Of a stretch of DNA of 64,000 nt, positions 17,995 to 26,955 are shown piece after piece (the first letter of the stretch is position 1; every line of letters starts with the position of its first letter). Source of the DNA: Paenibacillus sp. Root52 (lineage in GTDB: Bacteria; Bacillota; Bacilli; Paenibacillales; Paenibacillaceae); assembly GCF_001426865.1 (NCBI RefSeq), contig NZ_LMFO01000029.1:248001-312000 (forward strand). Direction: 5' to 3'. The notes beneath the pieces were generated by a model, which was not told where the DNA came from, ran no database searches, and saw only the letters and a program-made list of their open reading frames with translations. A program made the position numbers and the translations under genes.

Positions 17995-19437
17995 ATGGCG
18001 GTGTATCAAGTATTGGTTGTCGATGATTCCGCTTTTATGCGTAAGATTGTTTCAGATTTAATTGAAGCGGATTCGGAATTCAAGGTGGCAGCAACAGCAG
18101 CAAACGGGAAAGAAGCTATTCAAAAAGTATTGGATGTAAAGCCCGATATTATAACTATGGATGTTGAGATGCCTGAGATGAACGGTCTTGATGCATTGCA
18201 GGGTATCATGAAGCAATCGTATGTTCCAGTTATTATGTTATCGGGTATTAATGAACAAGGCATGAAAGAGACCATTATGGCTCTGGAGGCCGGGGCATTT
18301 GACTTTATTCGTAAGCCATCTATATCGCATGATCAAGATATTGCCCAGGTAGGGAAAGCATTGGTTGAGCGTATGAGAGCAGCAATGAATGAGGTTGCAC
18401 GAAAAGCGAACCGTGAGGCGTCCCTGCAGAAACGAGAGGAGGCTCAGGGTAACCTGATGAATCAATCTCAGCGAATACAGCGGGATGTAGCCGCTGTACC
18501 GTCGCGTAGGGAACTTGACCAGAAAAAAATAGAACCTGCAAAACTTGAAAAACGAGCGAGCAGTGAACAAACTCCCTCTGTTCAGTCCAAAGTTATACCG
18601 AAGAACACACCGCTACTGAGTCAAAAGCCAGCACGTGTGGAACAAAAGACAGAGGTTTCTAAGAGTTCAGATCGCAAGCTTGAACCTAAAGAAATTAAAG
18701 AGTTGAGACCGAACAAGCCTGCTACACCGACCAAGGAAATCCGATCCGCACGTATTCAACGTGTGGCGGCCGACCAAGTGGCTGCTACGTCTATCTCGGG
18801 GAATACACCTGAAAGTCGAGTAGCTCCTAAGCAACGAGGTGTACCGTCCTTAGAGGTTGGATTTAACAAGCTTGTAGCGATTGGGTGCTCAACAGGTGGG
18901 CCAAGGGCTCTCAAAACGTTGCTAGAGCAGTTGCCTGCTGATCTTCCGGCTCCTGTGATTATTGTGCAGCACATGCCACCCAATTTCACCAGATCACTTG
19001 CCCAGCGATTAAATACGTTCAGTCCACTTCATGTGGTTGAAGCCGAAGAAGGAATGATTCTGAAAAAAGGAACAGCGTATATTGCTCCTGGCGGATATCA
19101 CATCAAAGTAAACAGAACGTCGGATGGCAAATTCATTCTGAAGCTTACAGAGGAACATCCGGTTAATGGCCATAGACCATCAGTCGATACGATGTTTGAA
19201 TCTCTTTTGCCGCACACATCGCTGCAGCGTCATTTGGTCTTACTGACTGGGATGGGAAGTGACGGGGCTCGTATGATGAAGAAATTATACGAATCAGGTG
19301 TCACTTCAACGTTTGCAGAGAATGAAGAAACATGTGTTGTATATGGAATGCCGCGTTCTGCTGTAGAGCTGCAATGCGTACGGCATCTCCTGCCTTTGCA
19401 GGAGATTGCGCCAAAACTTGTTCAAGCTGTGAAATAA
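17995..19437 (+). CDS. cheB: Chemotaxis methylesterase/deamidase CheB
   Basis: CheB removes methyl groups from chemoreceptors when phosphorylated by CheA. From the ATG at 17995 (GGGGTGA site) it is 480 residues. The receiver domain covers residues 1-125 with phospho-acceptor Asp56. The C-terminal methylesterase domain has catalytic Ser299 (GCSTGG), His326 (QHMPPNF) and Asp423 (GMGSDG). The interdomain linker, about residues 140-285, is unusually long and rich in Lys, Glu, Arg, Pro and Gln; most CheB proteins are about 350 residues. Confidence 0.96.
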   Translation: MAVYQVLVVDDSAFMRKIVSDLIEADSEFKVAATAANGKEAIQKVLDVKPDIITMDVEMPEMNGLDALQGIMKQSYVPVIMLSGINEQGMKETIMALEAGAFDFIRKPSISHDQDIAQVGKALVERMRAAMNEVARKANREASLQKREEAQGNLMNQSQRIQRDVAAVPSRRELDQKKIEPAKLEKRASSEQTPSVQSKVIPKNTPLLSQKPARVEQKTEVSKSSDRKLEPKEIKELRPNKPATPTKEIRSARIQRVAADQVAATSISGNTPESRVAPKQRGVPSLEVGFNKLVAIGCSTGGPRALKTLLEQLPADLPAPVIIVQHMPPNFTRSLAQRLNTFSPLHVVEAEEGMILKKGTAYIAPGGYHIKVNRTSDGKFILKLTEEHPVNGHRPSVDTMFESLLPHTSLQRHLVLLTGMGSDGARMMKKLYESGVTSTFAENEETCVVYGMPRSAVELQCVRHLLPLQEIAPKLVQAVK

Positions 19438-19470
19438 ATGGAGTGAAACTCATGGAGGAGGTGCCTCACA

Positions 19471-21543
19471 ATGGACATGAACCAATATTTATCCATGTTT
19501 ATTGATGAGTCTAATGATCATCTGCAGTCGCTTAATGAAAACATGCTACAACTCGAGGGTAACCCGGAGGATTTAGGAATCGTTCAGGTTATATTCCGTT
19601 CAGCTCATACCCTGAAGGGTATGGCTGCAACAATGGGCTTTGAAGATTTGGCATCACTGACACACAAGATGGAGAATGTGTTAGATATGGTGCGTAATGA
19701 GAAGTTGAAAATGCAAGATTTTATCTTTGACACGCTATTTAAAAGTTTAGATGCGCTCGAAACAATGGTTCAGGATATTACAAATGGTGGAGAAGGTAAA
19801 GCGGATGTCTCCGCAATCGTTACTTCACTTCAAGCGATTGAAAGTGGCGAATGGACTGGAGGCGATACGCCAGCAGCAGCCGTAGATCAAACGACGGTTC
19901 CTGAAACCTTAGCTGCAGTGCAACTGGATGAGTTCCAATATTCAGTACTGGATCAATCCATTGCTGAAGGACATCGTGTATTCTACATTGAGGTGCTAGT
20001 AAGTGAACATAGCCAGTTAAAAGGCGTACGTGCTTACATGGTATTTGACCTGTTAGAACGCTCCGGTGAGGTTGTAAAAGCATTCCCATCCGTTCAGGAT
20101 ATCGAACAAGAGAAGTTTGAGCGCAATTTCTCGTTATATTACATAACAACCAAAGAAGCGCAGGAACTTGAACAAGGAATTTTAAGTATATCTGAAATTG
20201 AAAGTGCAAAAGTGATTCAGTTGGATCAAGAAACACTGGAGCAGATGACGAACCAGGCAGCCGTTGCAGCCGAAGCTGAAGTCGTTGCTGTAAACGATGC
20301 AATTGCGGCATCCCAGGTGAAAGAAGCTCCACCTAAAGCAGAAGCGAAGCCTGCCGAAACTAAAGCAGCGGCACCGAAGCAAGCGGCAGCTCCTTCACGT
20401 ACAATTCGTGTAGATATTGAACGACTGGATGTACTTATGAATCTGTTCAGTGAGTTGTTGATCGACCGTTCACGACTAGAACAGTTGGCTAGTGAGACCG
20501 GAAACAATGATCTGTCGGATACGGTAGCTCACCTGAGCAGAGTCAGCACAGACTTGCAAAATATTGTACTGAAGCTGCGGATGGTTCCTGTGGATACGGT
20601 ATTCAACCGGTTCCCTCGTATGATTCGTGACCTAGCAAAAACACTAGATAAAAAAATCGATCTAGTGATTACGGGTGCCGAAACAGAATTGGATCGTACT
20701 GTTATTGATGAGATTGGCGACCCGTTGGTGCACTTGTTGCGTAACGCAGTTGACCATGGTGTTGAGTCGATTGCAGAACGTGTAGCGGCAGGTAAACCAG
20801 AGATGGGAACCGTAAACCTGCGTGCATTCCATAGCGGTAACCATGTATTCATCGAGATTGAAGATGACGGTAAAGGGATCTATCGTGAGAAACTGTTGAA
20901 AACAGCCATTTCCAGAGGTGTTGTTACAGAAGAACAAGGTGCCAAAATGAGTGACGATGAAGTCAATCAACTGTTGTTCGCACCTGGTTTCAGTACGGCT
21001 GATGTGATCTCCGATATTTCTGGACGTGGAGTTGGATTGGACGTTGTTAAATCAAAAATCACTTCCCTTGGCGGAAATGTAACCATTCACTCCACACCTG
21101 GAAAAGGAACCAACTTCTCTGTTCAACTTCCATTGACCTTATCCATTATTGCAGCAATGCTTGTACGAGTGGGTTCAGAGAAATATGCTATTCCATTGTC
21201 CTCCATTGTAGAGACAGCCATTGTGCAACGTGAACAAGTTCGCAATATTCATGGCAACAAAATGATTACGTTCCGTGAGTCATTGATTCCATATCTCTCA
21301 TTAAATGAAGTGTTCTCTGTACCAGACTTCAATGATGCAGCAGAGAAAGAAACGGAAATTGTTGTAATCCGCAAAGGAGATCGACTTGCAGCCGTTTCTG
21401 TTGAGGAATTCATTGGACAAAGCGAGATTGTCCTCAAATCGATGGGAACTTATCTTCCTGCGATTGAAGGCATTTCAGGAGCAACGATCCTTGGAGATGG
21501 ACAAGTCGCTCTGATTGTTGATCCTAACGCATTCATCAAATAA
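19471..21543 (+). CDS. cheA: Chemotaxis histidine kinase CheA
   Basis: CheA phosphorylates CheY and CheB in response to receptor state. The 690-residue protein shows the canonical order: Hpt domain with phospho-acceptor His46 (SAHTLKG); a CheY-binding P2-like region near residues 150-260; an Ala/Lys/Pro linker; dimerisation helices; HATPase with N box LLRNAVDHG and G boxes DDGKGI and GRGVGLDVV; and a C-terminal CheW-like domain. A strong GGAGGAGGTG site precedes the start. Confidence 0.97.
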   Translation: MDMNQYLSMFIDESNDHLQSLNENMLQLEGNPEDLGIVQVIFRSAHTLKGMAATMGFEDLASLTHKMENVLDMVRNEKLKMQDFIFDTLFKSLDALETMVQDITNGGEGKADVSAIVTSLQAIESGEWTGGDTPAAAVDQTTVPETLAAVQLDEFQYSVLDQSIAEGHRVFYIEVLVSEHSQLKGVRAYMVFDLLERSGEVVKAFPSVQDIEQEKFERNFSLYYITTKEAQELEQGILSISEIESAKVIQLDQETLEQMTNQAAVAAEAEVVAVNDAIAASQVKEAPPKAEAKPAETKAAAPKQAAAPSRTIRVDIERLDVLMNLFSELLIDRSRLEQLASETGNNDLSDTVAHLSRVSTDLQNIVLKLRMVPVDTVFNRFPRMIRDLAKTLDKKIDLVITGAETELDRTVIDEIGDPLVHLLRNAVDHGVESIAERVAAGKPEMGTVNLRAFHSGNHVFIEIEDDGKGIYREKLLKTAISRGVVTEEQGAKMSDDEVNQLLFAPGFSTADVISDISGRGVGLDVVKSKITSLGGNVTIHSTPGKGTNFSVQLPLTLSIIAAMLVRVGSEKYAIPLSSIVETAIVQREQVRNIHGNKMITFRESLIPYLSLNEVFSVPDFNDAAEKETEIVVIRKGDRLAAVSVEEFIGQSEIVLKSMGTYLPAIEGISGATILGDGQVALIVDPNAFIK

Positions 21544-21587
21544 ACCAATTATGTTTAAGCTCTACATCTAATAGGGAGGTTTTTTAC

Positions 21588-22049
21588 ATGGAAGAAGAGT
21601 TGAAAGTTATCGTCTTTAAGTTAGGATCAGAGGAATACGGCATTGAAGTTGAGAGAGTTCAGACGATTGAGCGCATGATGCCAATTACACGTGTCCCAAA
21701 AACATTCTCTTTTGTTAAAGGGGTTATCAATCTACGCGGGGTTGTTATCCCTGTTATTGATTTGCGTGGTCGCTTCTCATTGCCAGAAACGGAATATACC
21801 GATCAAACACGTATTGTCATTGTAGGTGTAGGCGATATGCAAGTAGGCTTTATCGTTGACGCTGCTAATGATGTTATTGATATTAAGAGCAGTTCAATTG
21901 ATAGCCCGCCTGAAGTGGTTGGTGGTGTTAAGGCTAGATATCTCCGTGGTGTAGCGAAGCTTGAAAATGAACGTTTACTAATCATGTTGAACCTGCATGA
22001 AGTCTTAAATAAAAGCGAAGTCGTTCAGCTGGAAAGTGTCGAGGGATAA
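21588..22049 (+). CDS. cheW: Chemotaxis coupling protein CheW
   Basis: CheW links chemoreceptors to CheA. The 153-residue single-domain protein has the signature FKLGSEEYGIEVERVQTI near the N terminus and the FVKGVINLRGVVIPVIDLR segment (residues about 42-60) that contains the receptor/CheA interface. It follows cheA with a GGGAGG site. Confidence 0.97.
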   Translation: MEEELKVIVFKLGSEEYGIEVERVQTIERMMPITRVPKTFSFVKGVINLRGVVIPVIDLRGRFSLPETEYTDQTRIVIVGVGDMQVGFIVDAANDVIDIKSSSIDSPPEVVGGVKARYLRGVAKLENERLLIMLNLHEVLNKSEVVQLESVEG

Positions 22050-22053
22050 CTCC

Positions 22054-22680
22054 GTGGAACTATTCAACCGATTTGAGGGATTCCAGATGGATGTGCTCAA
22101 AGAGGTCGGTAACATAGGAGCAGGCAACGCCGCAACGGCGTTGTCCCAGCTCCTTAATAGACCGATTGACATGGGCGTTCCAACGGTACAAATGCTTCCT
22201 TTTGAAGACGTTTCTGAGAAAGTAGGCGGAGATGAACGAATTGTCGTTACTGTTTTCTTACGTGTCGAAGGCGAAGCACCAGGTAATCTGTTTTTCATGA
22301 TGACACCTGAAGCAGCTAAGATGTTGCTTAATCGTCTTGCTGGTTTTGACTTCAGGGAAGGGTTTGACTTCACAGATATGGAACAATCTGCTCTGTCCGA
22401 GATTGGAAACATATTGGCTGGGTCATATTTATCTTCACTTGCGGATTTCACGAAACTGTCCATGTATCCAACGGTTCCAGGACTTGCCATTGATATGGCA
22501 GGTGCCATTCTCAGTTATGGTCTATTGCAATTTGGTGAAATGGGCGATGCTGCATTGCTGATTGACACATCGTTCTTTGAAGGACAAGATGAAGTGGAAG
22601 GTCAGTTCTTCCTCATTCCCGATCCGACATCATTTGCAAAGATATTCGAATCATTAGGGGTGCCGCTAGATCATGATTGA
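22054..22680 (+). CDS. cheC: CheY-P phosphatase CheC
   Basis: CheC dephosphorylates CheY-P and binds CheD to feed back on receptor activity. I choose the GTG at 22054, eight bases after GAGGG (22041-22045), giving MELFNRFEGFQMDVLKEVGN, 208 residues and close to B. subtilis CheC (209). The two active-site motifs are ExxN in EVGNIGAGN near residues 15-23 and in SEIGNILAGS near 117-126. It overlaps cheD by eight bases. Confidence 0.95.
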   Translation: MELFNRFEGFQMDVLKEVGNIGAGNAATALSQLLNRPIDMGVPTVQMLPFEDVSEKVGGDERIVVTVFLRVEGEAPGNLFFMMTPEAAKMLLNRLAGFDFREGFDFTDMEQSALSEIGNILAGSYLSSLADFTKLSMYPTVPGLAIDMAGAILSYGLLQFGEMGDAALLIDTSFFEGQDEVEGQFFLIPDPTSFAKIFESLGVPLDHD

Positions 22681-23170
22681 AGATAAAAGCGTCGTTAAAG
22701 TCGGTATGGCGGATTTGAATATTGCTCATCTTCCTGGCATAATCCGTACGACTGGCCTTGGTTCATGCGTGGGCTTAACAATGTATGACCCACAATTGAA
22801 GCTGGCCGGAATGGCGCATGTCATGCTCCCTACTTCAGATATTGCCCGTGAGGGGAATTTGAATAGAGCCAAATATGCGGATACGGCATTGCCTGAGTTA
22901 TTGGAGAAGATGGTTAAGCTCGGCGCTTCTCGATCACGTATCGTGTCCAAAATGGCGGGAGGGTCACAGATGTTTGCTTTTTCGGGAGCTGGTGACACTA
23001 TGCGCATTGGACCGCGAAATGCTGATTCTTGTCGGGAATGGTTACAAAAGCTCGGTATTCCTCTTCTGGCTGAAGATACGGGCGGCAACTATGGACGAAC
23101 TATTGAAATGGACTGTGAGACTGGACTTTTAACTATTAGAAGTGTACAAATGGGTGTAAAGGAACTATAA
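22673..23170 (+). CDS. cheD: Chemoreceptor glutamine deamidase CheD
   Basis: CheD deamidates receptor glutamines and stimulates CheC. The 165-residue product retains the catalytic Cys32 in GLGSCVGL, the His in MAHVMLP and a following Thr/Asp-rich segment, in the order expected for the papain-like site. The ATG overlaps the cheC stop region, consistent with equimolar expression of the CheC-CheD pair. Confidence 0.96.
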   Translation: MIEDKSVVKVGMADLNIAHLPGIIRTTGLGSCVGLTMYDPQLKLAGMAHVMLPTSDIAREGNLNRAKYADTALPELLEKMVKLGASRSRIVSKMAGGSQMFAFSGAGDTMRIGPRNADSCREWLQKLGIPLLAEDTGGNYGRTIEMDCETGLLTIRSVQMGVKEL

Positions 23171-23175
23171 CCAAT

Positions 23176-23619
23176 ATGATAGGAAACTACCGCATTAATC
23201 TTGGAGCAGGCATAGTCGGATTTATTCTGACTTTTTTTGTAGCTTACAGCAGCAATGTGTTGATGACCAGTTTAATTCGCGGGTTAATCGGATTTGTAGC
23301 CTGGTTTGCCCTTGCTTATGCACTACGCTGGGGATTGGGATTGCTGCTGACTCCATCCTTAGATAGCAAGGGATTCGATTATGATCCCCTAAACGGTCAA
23401 GAATTAAGAGGTTCGCAGGTGGACATTAAACTCGAAGACGATGGTCAAGAGCTAAACGATTTGCTCAAAAACGGACAGAACGCCTCCTCCGGGGAAGATC
23501 TTCCGCCATCTGAGACGAAAGCTCCAACGGGTTTTGCCCCATTGGATCCGCCTAAACTCGTTCGGACCAAAGAGCCGGAAGAATTGGCGCAGGCCGTTCG
23601 TCACCTGACAGACAAATAA
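23176..23619 (+). CDS. Unknown membrane protein between cheD and sigD
   Basis: I do not recognise a named family. The 147-residue product has two hydrophobic helices near residues 10-30 and 33-58, then an acidic, probably disordered cytoplasmic tail with Pro-rich segments (DLPPSETKAPTG) and a C-terminal helix (PEELAQAVRHLTDK). It lies five bases after cheD and fifteen before sigD, so it is almost certainly cotranscribed with the chemotaxis genes. B. subtilis has no gene here. The ribosome site (AAAGGA, about twelve bases upstream) is weak. Possible roles in motor or SigD control are inference from position only. Confidence 0.75.
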   Translation: MIGNYRINLGAGIVGFILTFFVAYSSNVLMTSLIRGLIGFVAWFALAYALRWGLGLLLTPSLDSKGFDYDPLNGQELRGSQVDIKLEDDGQELNDLLKNGQNASSGEDLPPSETKAPTGFAPLDPPKLVRTKEPEELAQAVRHLTDK

Positions 23620-23634
23620 GGAGGGTGAAATCAA

Positions 23635-24423
23635 TTGAACGAGCGTAAAGCTTCACATTTGAACCATGCAGATCTGTGGGAAAAGTGGAAGGAACATGGA
23701 GATCTTGAAGCCAAGAAAAACTTAATCGAGAAGTATCTTCATATTGTCAATTATGTATCTGGACGACTAGCAGTCGGATTGCCCAAAAACGTTCCCAAAG
23801 ATGATTTGGAAAGCAATGGTGTTATGGGTTTAATAGATGCGTTGGAAAAGTTCGATTATGAACGAGGGCTTCAGTTTGAAACGTACGCTTCTTGGCGTGT
23901 TCGGGGTGCGATACTCGATGGACTAAGACAAGGGGACTGGGTCCCACGTTCCGTGAGGGAGAAAGCCAAACGTATCGAAGACGCGTATCAGCAACTGGAA
24001 CAATCGTATCTAAGATCCGTAAGTGATGAAGAAATGAGTGCGTATCTGGATGTGTCTACAAAGGATTTCCAACACATGCTTCAGGAGGTTGCGGTGATGT
24101 CACTTTGCTCACTTGAAGACCCTATTCGAGAAGAAGAATCCGAGACACGTCTATCTTTAATGGTTGACGAAAAGGCGAAAAATCCTGATTATAAGGTCAA
24201 TGAGTTTTATTTAAAAGAAGCCTTGGTTCAGGGTCTTGAGAAGCTGACTGTTAAAGAGCGCACCGTGGTTTCCCTTTTGTATTATGAAGATCTGTCTCTT
24301 AGCGAGATTGCCGAGGTTATGTCCTTGTCTCCATCACGAATTTCCCAGCTTCACTCTAAGGCAATTTTAAGACTTAGAGGAACGTTAGATAAACAGAAGG
24401 ATCTATTACTACGTAAAGATTAA
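23635..24423 (+). CDS. sigD: Flagellar/motility sigma factor SigD (FliA)
   Basis: SigD directs late flagellar, chemotaxis and autolysin genes. The 262-residue protein has region 2 (YASWRVRGAILDGLRQGDWVP spans residues about 83-103), region 3 (SDEEMSAYLDVS) and region 4 with a helix-turn-helix (LSLSEIAEVMSLSPSRISQL, residues about 222-241). The start is TTG six bases after AAGGAGGGTGA. Its distal place in the operon resembles B. subtilis, where operon position limits SigD level. Confidence 0.97.
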   Translation: MNERKASHLNHADLWEKWKEHGDLEAKKNLIEKYLHIVNYVSGRLAVGLPKNVPKDDLESNGVMGLIDALEKFDYERGLQFETYASWRVRGAILDGLRQGDWVPRSVREKAKRIEDAYQQLEQSYLRSVSDEEMSAYLDVSTKDFQHMLQEVAVMSLCSLEDPIREEESETRLSLMVDEKAKNPDYKVNEFYLKEALVQGLEKLTVKERTVVSLLYYEDLSLSEIAEVMSLSPSRISQLHSKAILRLRGTLDKQKDLLLRKD

Positions 24424-24481
24424 TAGAGAGAGTTATGCTGGATTATAGGGAGTGGAAAGTCTAAAAGGAGGAAGAACTGCA

Positions 24482-25891
24482 TTGACACAGCGAATTGCTT
24501 TGGAACAATGCTTGAGCATTATTTTATCGGAAGATAAAAGCACGGCCTACCTTGAAGTTTCCAAATTGGAAGAGGGCTTTACCTTCACTTTAGATGAACT
24601 CGAGCAATATATTGATAGTAAAGGGATCAAGTATGGTATTTTACGAGAGGCATTGCTTTCATTCGCAAGTCATCCGGAAACCTATCTCAATAATCAGTGT
24701 AAAATTGCCGAGGGCATTGCTGCTGTAGCGGGCGAAGATGGATACATCAAGGTACTCGTAGGCATGGACGATTCCAATGAGCGTCGACCACAGGAATCGG
24801 AAGATGGTACGGTGGATTACAAAGAAGTGACACGCCTTAATAATGTTCGAGCAGGTCAGATTATTGCAGAACGAATTCCTCCTATGGATGGCATAGTAGG
24901 TAGGGCAGTAACGGATGTTGAAATCCCTTTTCGCCCTGGTAAGGAAGCGCGTTTTAAAGTTGGGAAAAATGTAGTTGTTAATCCAGATGGAACCGCAATG
25001 TATGCTGCACTGGATGGGTTGGTTACCAAAACAGAAGGCAATAAACTAAATGTATTCCCCGTATATGAAATTAATGGTGATGTGGACTATAACATCGGAA
25101 ACATTGATTTTGTCGGGACAGTGGTTATACGCGGTAATGTCCTAACCGGCTTTAAGGTGAAAGCTGCTGGTGATATCCGGGTTGTTGGTGGCGTCGAAGG
25201 TGCCGAGTTAGAAGCAGGCGGCTCGGTCGAAATCACGGGTGGGATAATCGGATATAACAAAGGGCTTGTACATGCTGGGCATAACGTTAAATGTAGTTTT
25301 ATTCAAGAAGGCAACGTGGATGCCGGTGAAGATGTCCTCGTTTCACAAAGTATTATGCATTCTATTATTCGTGCAGGCAGAGAAGTAATCTGTGCTGGGA
25401 CAAAAGGGCTTATTGTTGGTGGCTCTATTCAAGCTGGTGAAAAGGTATCAGCACGTATTGTGGGTAATAGCATGTCTACCGTTACTTCCATTGAAGTTGG
25501 TGTTCTGCCTAGACTACGTAATGAATTGAACGATCTCCGCAAAGTCATACGAGAACAGATGGATTCGTTGGATAAAACGAAGAAAGCTCTGACTCTATTG
25601 GACCAACTGGCAGCAGCAGGACAACTAAGTCCTGATAAAATGTCTATGCGAATTAAACTGACAGCCACACAGAAATCATCCATGCGTCTTAATGAAGAAA
25701 CAAAGACACGAATCTTTGAAATCGAAAAGGCACTTGAGGATACGAGTAGGGCTCGTGTAGACATTCTCAAGATGATTTATGGTGGCTCTAAAATAGTTAT
25801 CGGCAGATACACCAAATTTATTAAAGATCCAGTGAGTAGAATTTCATTTTATTATCATGATGGTGATATTTCGATGGTTCCTTACGTGTAA
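24482..25891 (+). CDS. FapA/DUF342 family protein
   Basis: The product belongs to the FapA (DUF342) family, with an N-terminal domain and a central right-handed beta-helix of Val/Gly-rich turns (GDVDYNIGNIDFVGTVVIRG region, then AAGDIRVVGGVEGAELEAGG and so on), then a C-terminal coiled coil near residues 345-425 and a short beta end. I place the start at TTG 24482, about ten bases after AAAAGGAGG, giving 469 residues; the upstream GTG at 24452 has no ribosome site. The biochemical role of the family is unknown; members occur beside motility genes in several Firmicutes. Cotranscription with sigD is likely. Confidence 0.85.
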   Translation: MTQRIALEQCLSIILSEDKSTAYLEVSKLEEGFTFTLDELEQYIDSKGIKYGILREALLSFASHPETYLNNQCKIAEGIAAVAGEDGYIKVLVGMDDSNERRPQESEDGTVDYKEVTRLNNVRAGQIIAERIPPMDGIVGRAVTDVEIPFRPGKEARFKVGKNVVVNPDGTAMYAALDGLVTKTEGNKLNVFPVYEINGDVDYNIGNIDFVGTVVIRGNVLTGFKVKAAGDIRVVGGVEGAELEAGGSVEITGGIIGYNKGLVHAGHNVKCSFIQEGNVDAGEDVLVSQSIMHSIIRAGREVICAGTKGLIVGGSIQAGEKVSARIVGNSMSTVTSIEVGVLPRLRNELNDLRKVIREQMDSLDKTKKALTLLDQLAAAGQLSPDKMSMRIKLTATQKSSMRLNEETKTRIFEIEKALEDTSRARVDILKMIYGGSKIVIGRYTKFIKDPVSRISFYYHDGDISMVPYV

Positions 25892-25942
25892 GTACAGCAT
25901 TCAAGCAGATCAAGAATCCATTCGAAACCGTGAGGTGAGCGT

Positions 25943-26257
25943 ATGAGTTTCAAAGCGGTTGAGTTGCAGATTGCCGTACCAAGGACGAGTGAGGCCGGTC
26001 GTTATCAAAATGAATATCAACAGCGGCCGGTCATCGACCAGAGTTTGCTCGCAGAACAAACAGCCAAGGAAGCTGAGGCGGCCAGGCATCGAAGTGAGGC
26101 GATGGATGAAACATCTAACGCTGCATTGCGTGATAATTATAGTCATGATTCAGAGCAGAAAAATGGTTCACAGGAACCAGAATCTTCTGAGAATCAAGAG
26201 AATGTTAAACCGGCTGAACACCCGTACAAAGGAAAACATATTGATTTTTCCTTATAA
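25943..26257 (+). CDS. Small hydrophilic protein of unknown function in the fla/che operon
   Basis: This 104-residue protein starts MSFKAVELQIAVPRTSEAG, is rich in Glu, Gln, Asn and Ser, and ends with HPYKGKHIDFSL. I recall similar C-terminal (K)GxxIDxxx tails in uncharacterised flagellar-operon proteins of other spore-forming Firmicutes, but could not check this. It has no membrane segment or signal peptide and the middle is likely disordered. GAGGTGA lies close upstream of the ATG. A role is not assigned. Confidence 0.75.
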   Translation: MSFKAVELQIAVPRTSEAGRYQNEYQQRPVIDQSLLAEQTAKEAEAARHRSEAMDETSNAALRDNYSHDSEQKNGSQEPESSENQENVKPAEHPYKGKHIDFSL

Positions 26258-26379
26258 CGTAGCTCAGGAGAAGAATCACCATAGTTTTGCTTTGGATAAC
26301 GAAGTAAAACATGAGTGGAAACTTGCATAGAGAAGAAGTCTGGCGCATCGACTGCTGCATCAAAAGGAGAGAACCGAAT

Positions 26380-26952
26380 TTGTCACCATGGATTATTATT
26401 GTCATATTAGGTGCCTGTGCAATTGCATATGCCTTGATTATGCCTAAGAAAGACAAGTCACAGGAGCACGGGAATCAACTGGTGCAGGAGATGGAATCCA
26501 CGCTTGAACACTATATGACTGAGATGGAAAACGATAATGATGCCCTCATTCAGCGTGTTGCTGAAATGAAGGGGGAGGCTATAGCTGCAGATCAGCGTAT
26601 GCAGTTGCAACTGGAAGAGATGCAACAACGTCTTGAGCAATTAGAACAGAGCAAAGCGGTTGAGCCGAACTCAGTCTCCCATCTGTCTACGGTACACAGT
26701 ACCAATGGACTTCAGGCTCAAGGACTGGTAGAGAGCGTAAGAGTGGAGGCAGCTGAGTCGATTGCTGAACTGGAAAATCAGCCACACGACCAAGCAACGT
26801 CAACCGTTGGAGAGTCGATCAAAGTTCGGTACGCAGAACTCTTTAATTTGTATGCAGAGGGTAAGTCAATCGACGCAATTACGAAGCAAACAGGTATACA
26901 GCGTGGGGAAGTTCAATTAATACTTCAACTCGCAGAACGGGAGGAGAGCTAG
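26380..26952 (+). CDS. SwrB-like membrane-anchored protein (DUF6115 type)
   Basis: The start is placed at TTG 26380 behind AAAAGGAGAG; the ATG at 26311 has no site. The 190-residue protein has an N-terminal membrane helix (PWIIIVILGACAIAYALI), a long coiled coil (residues about 30-90) and a C-terminal helix-turn-helix-like segment (YAEGKSIDAITKQTGIQRGE). This architecture and position after sigD match B. subtilis SwrB, which promotes flagellar type III secretion activation, though sequence similarity is weak outside the C terminus. The DNA-binding-like tail on a membrane protein is odd but characteristic. Confidence 0.75.
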   Translation: MSPWIIIVILGACAIAYALIMPKKDKSQEHGNQLVQEMESTLEHYMTEMENDNDALIQRVAEMKGEAIAADQRMQLQLEEMQQRLEQLEQSKAVEPNSVSHLSTVHSTNGLQAQGLVESVRVEAAESIAELENQPHDQATSTVGESIKVRYAELFNLYAEGKSIDAITKQTGIQRGEVQLILQLAEREES

Positions 26953-26955
26953 AGG

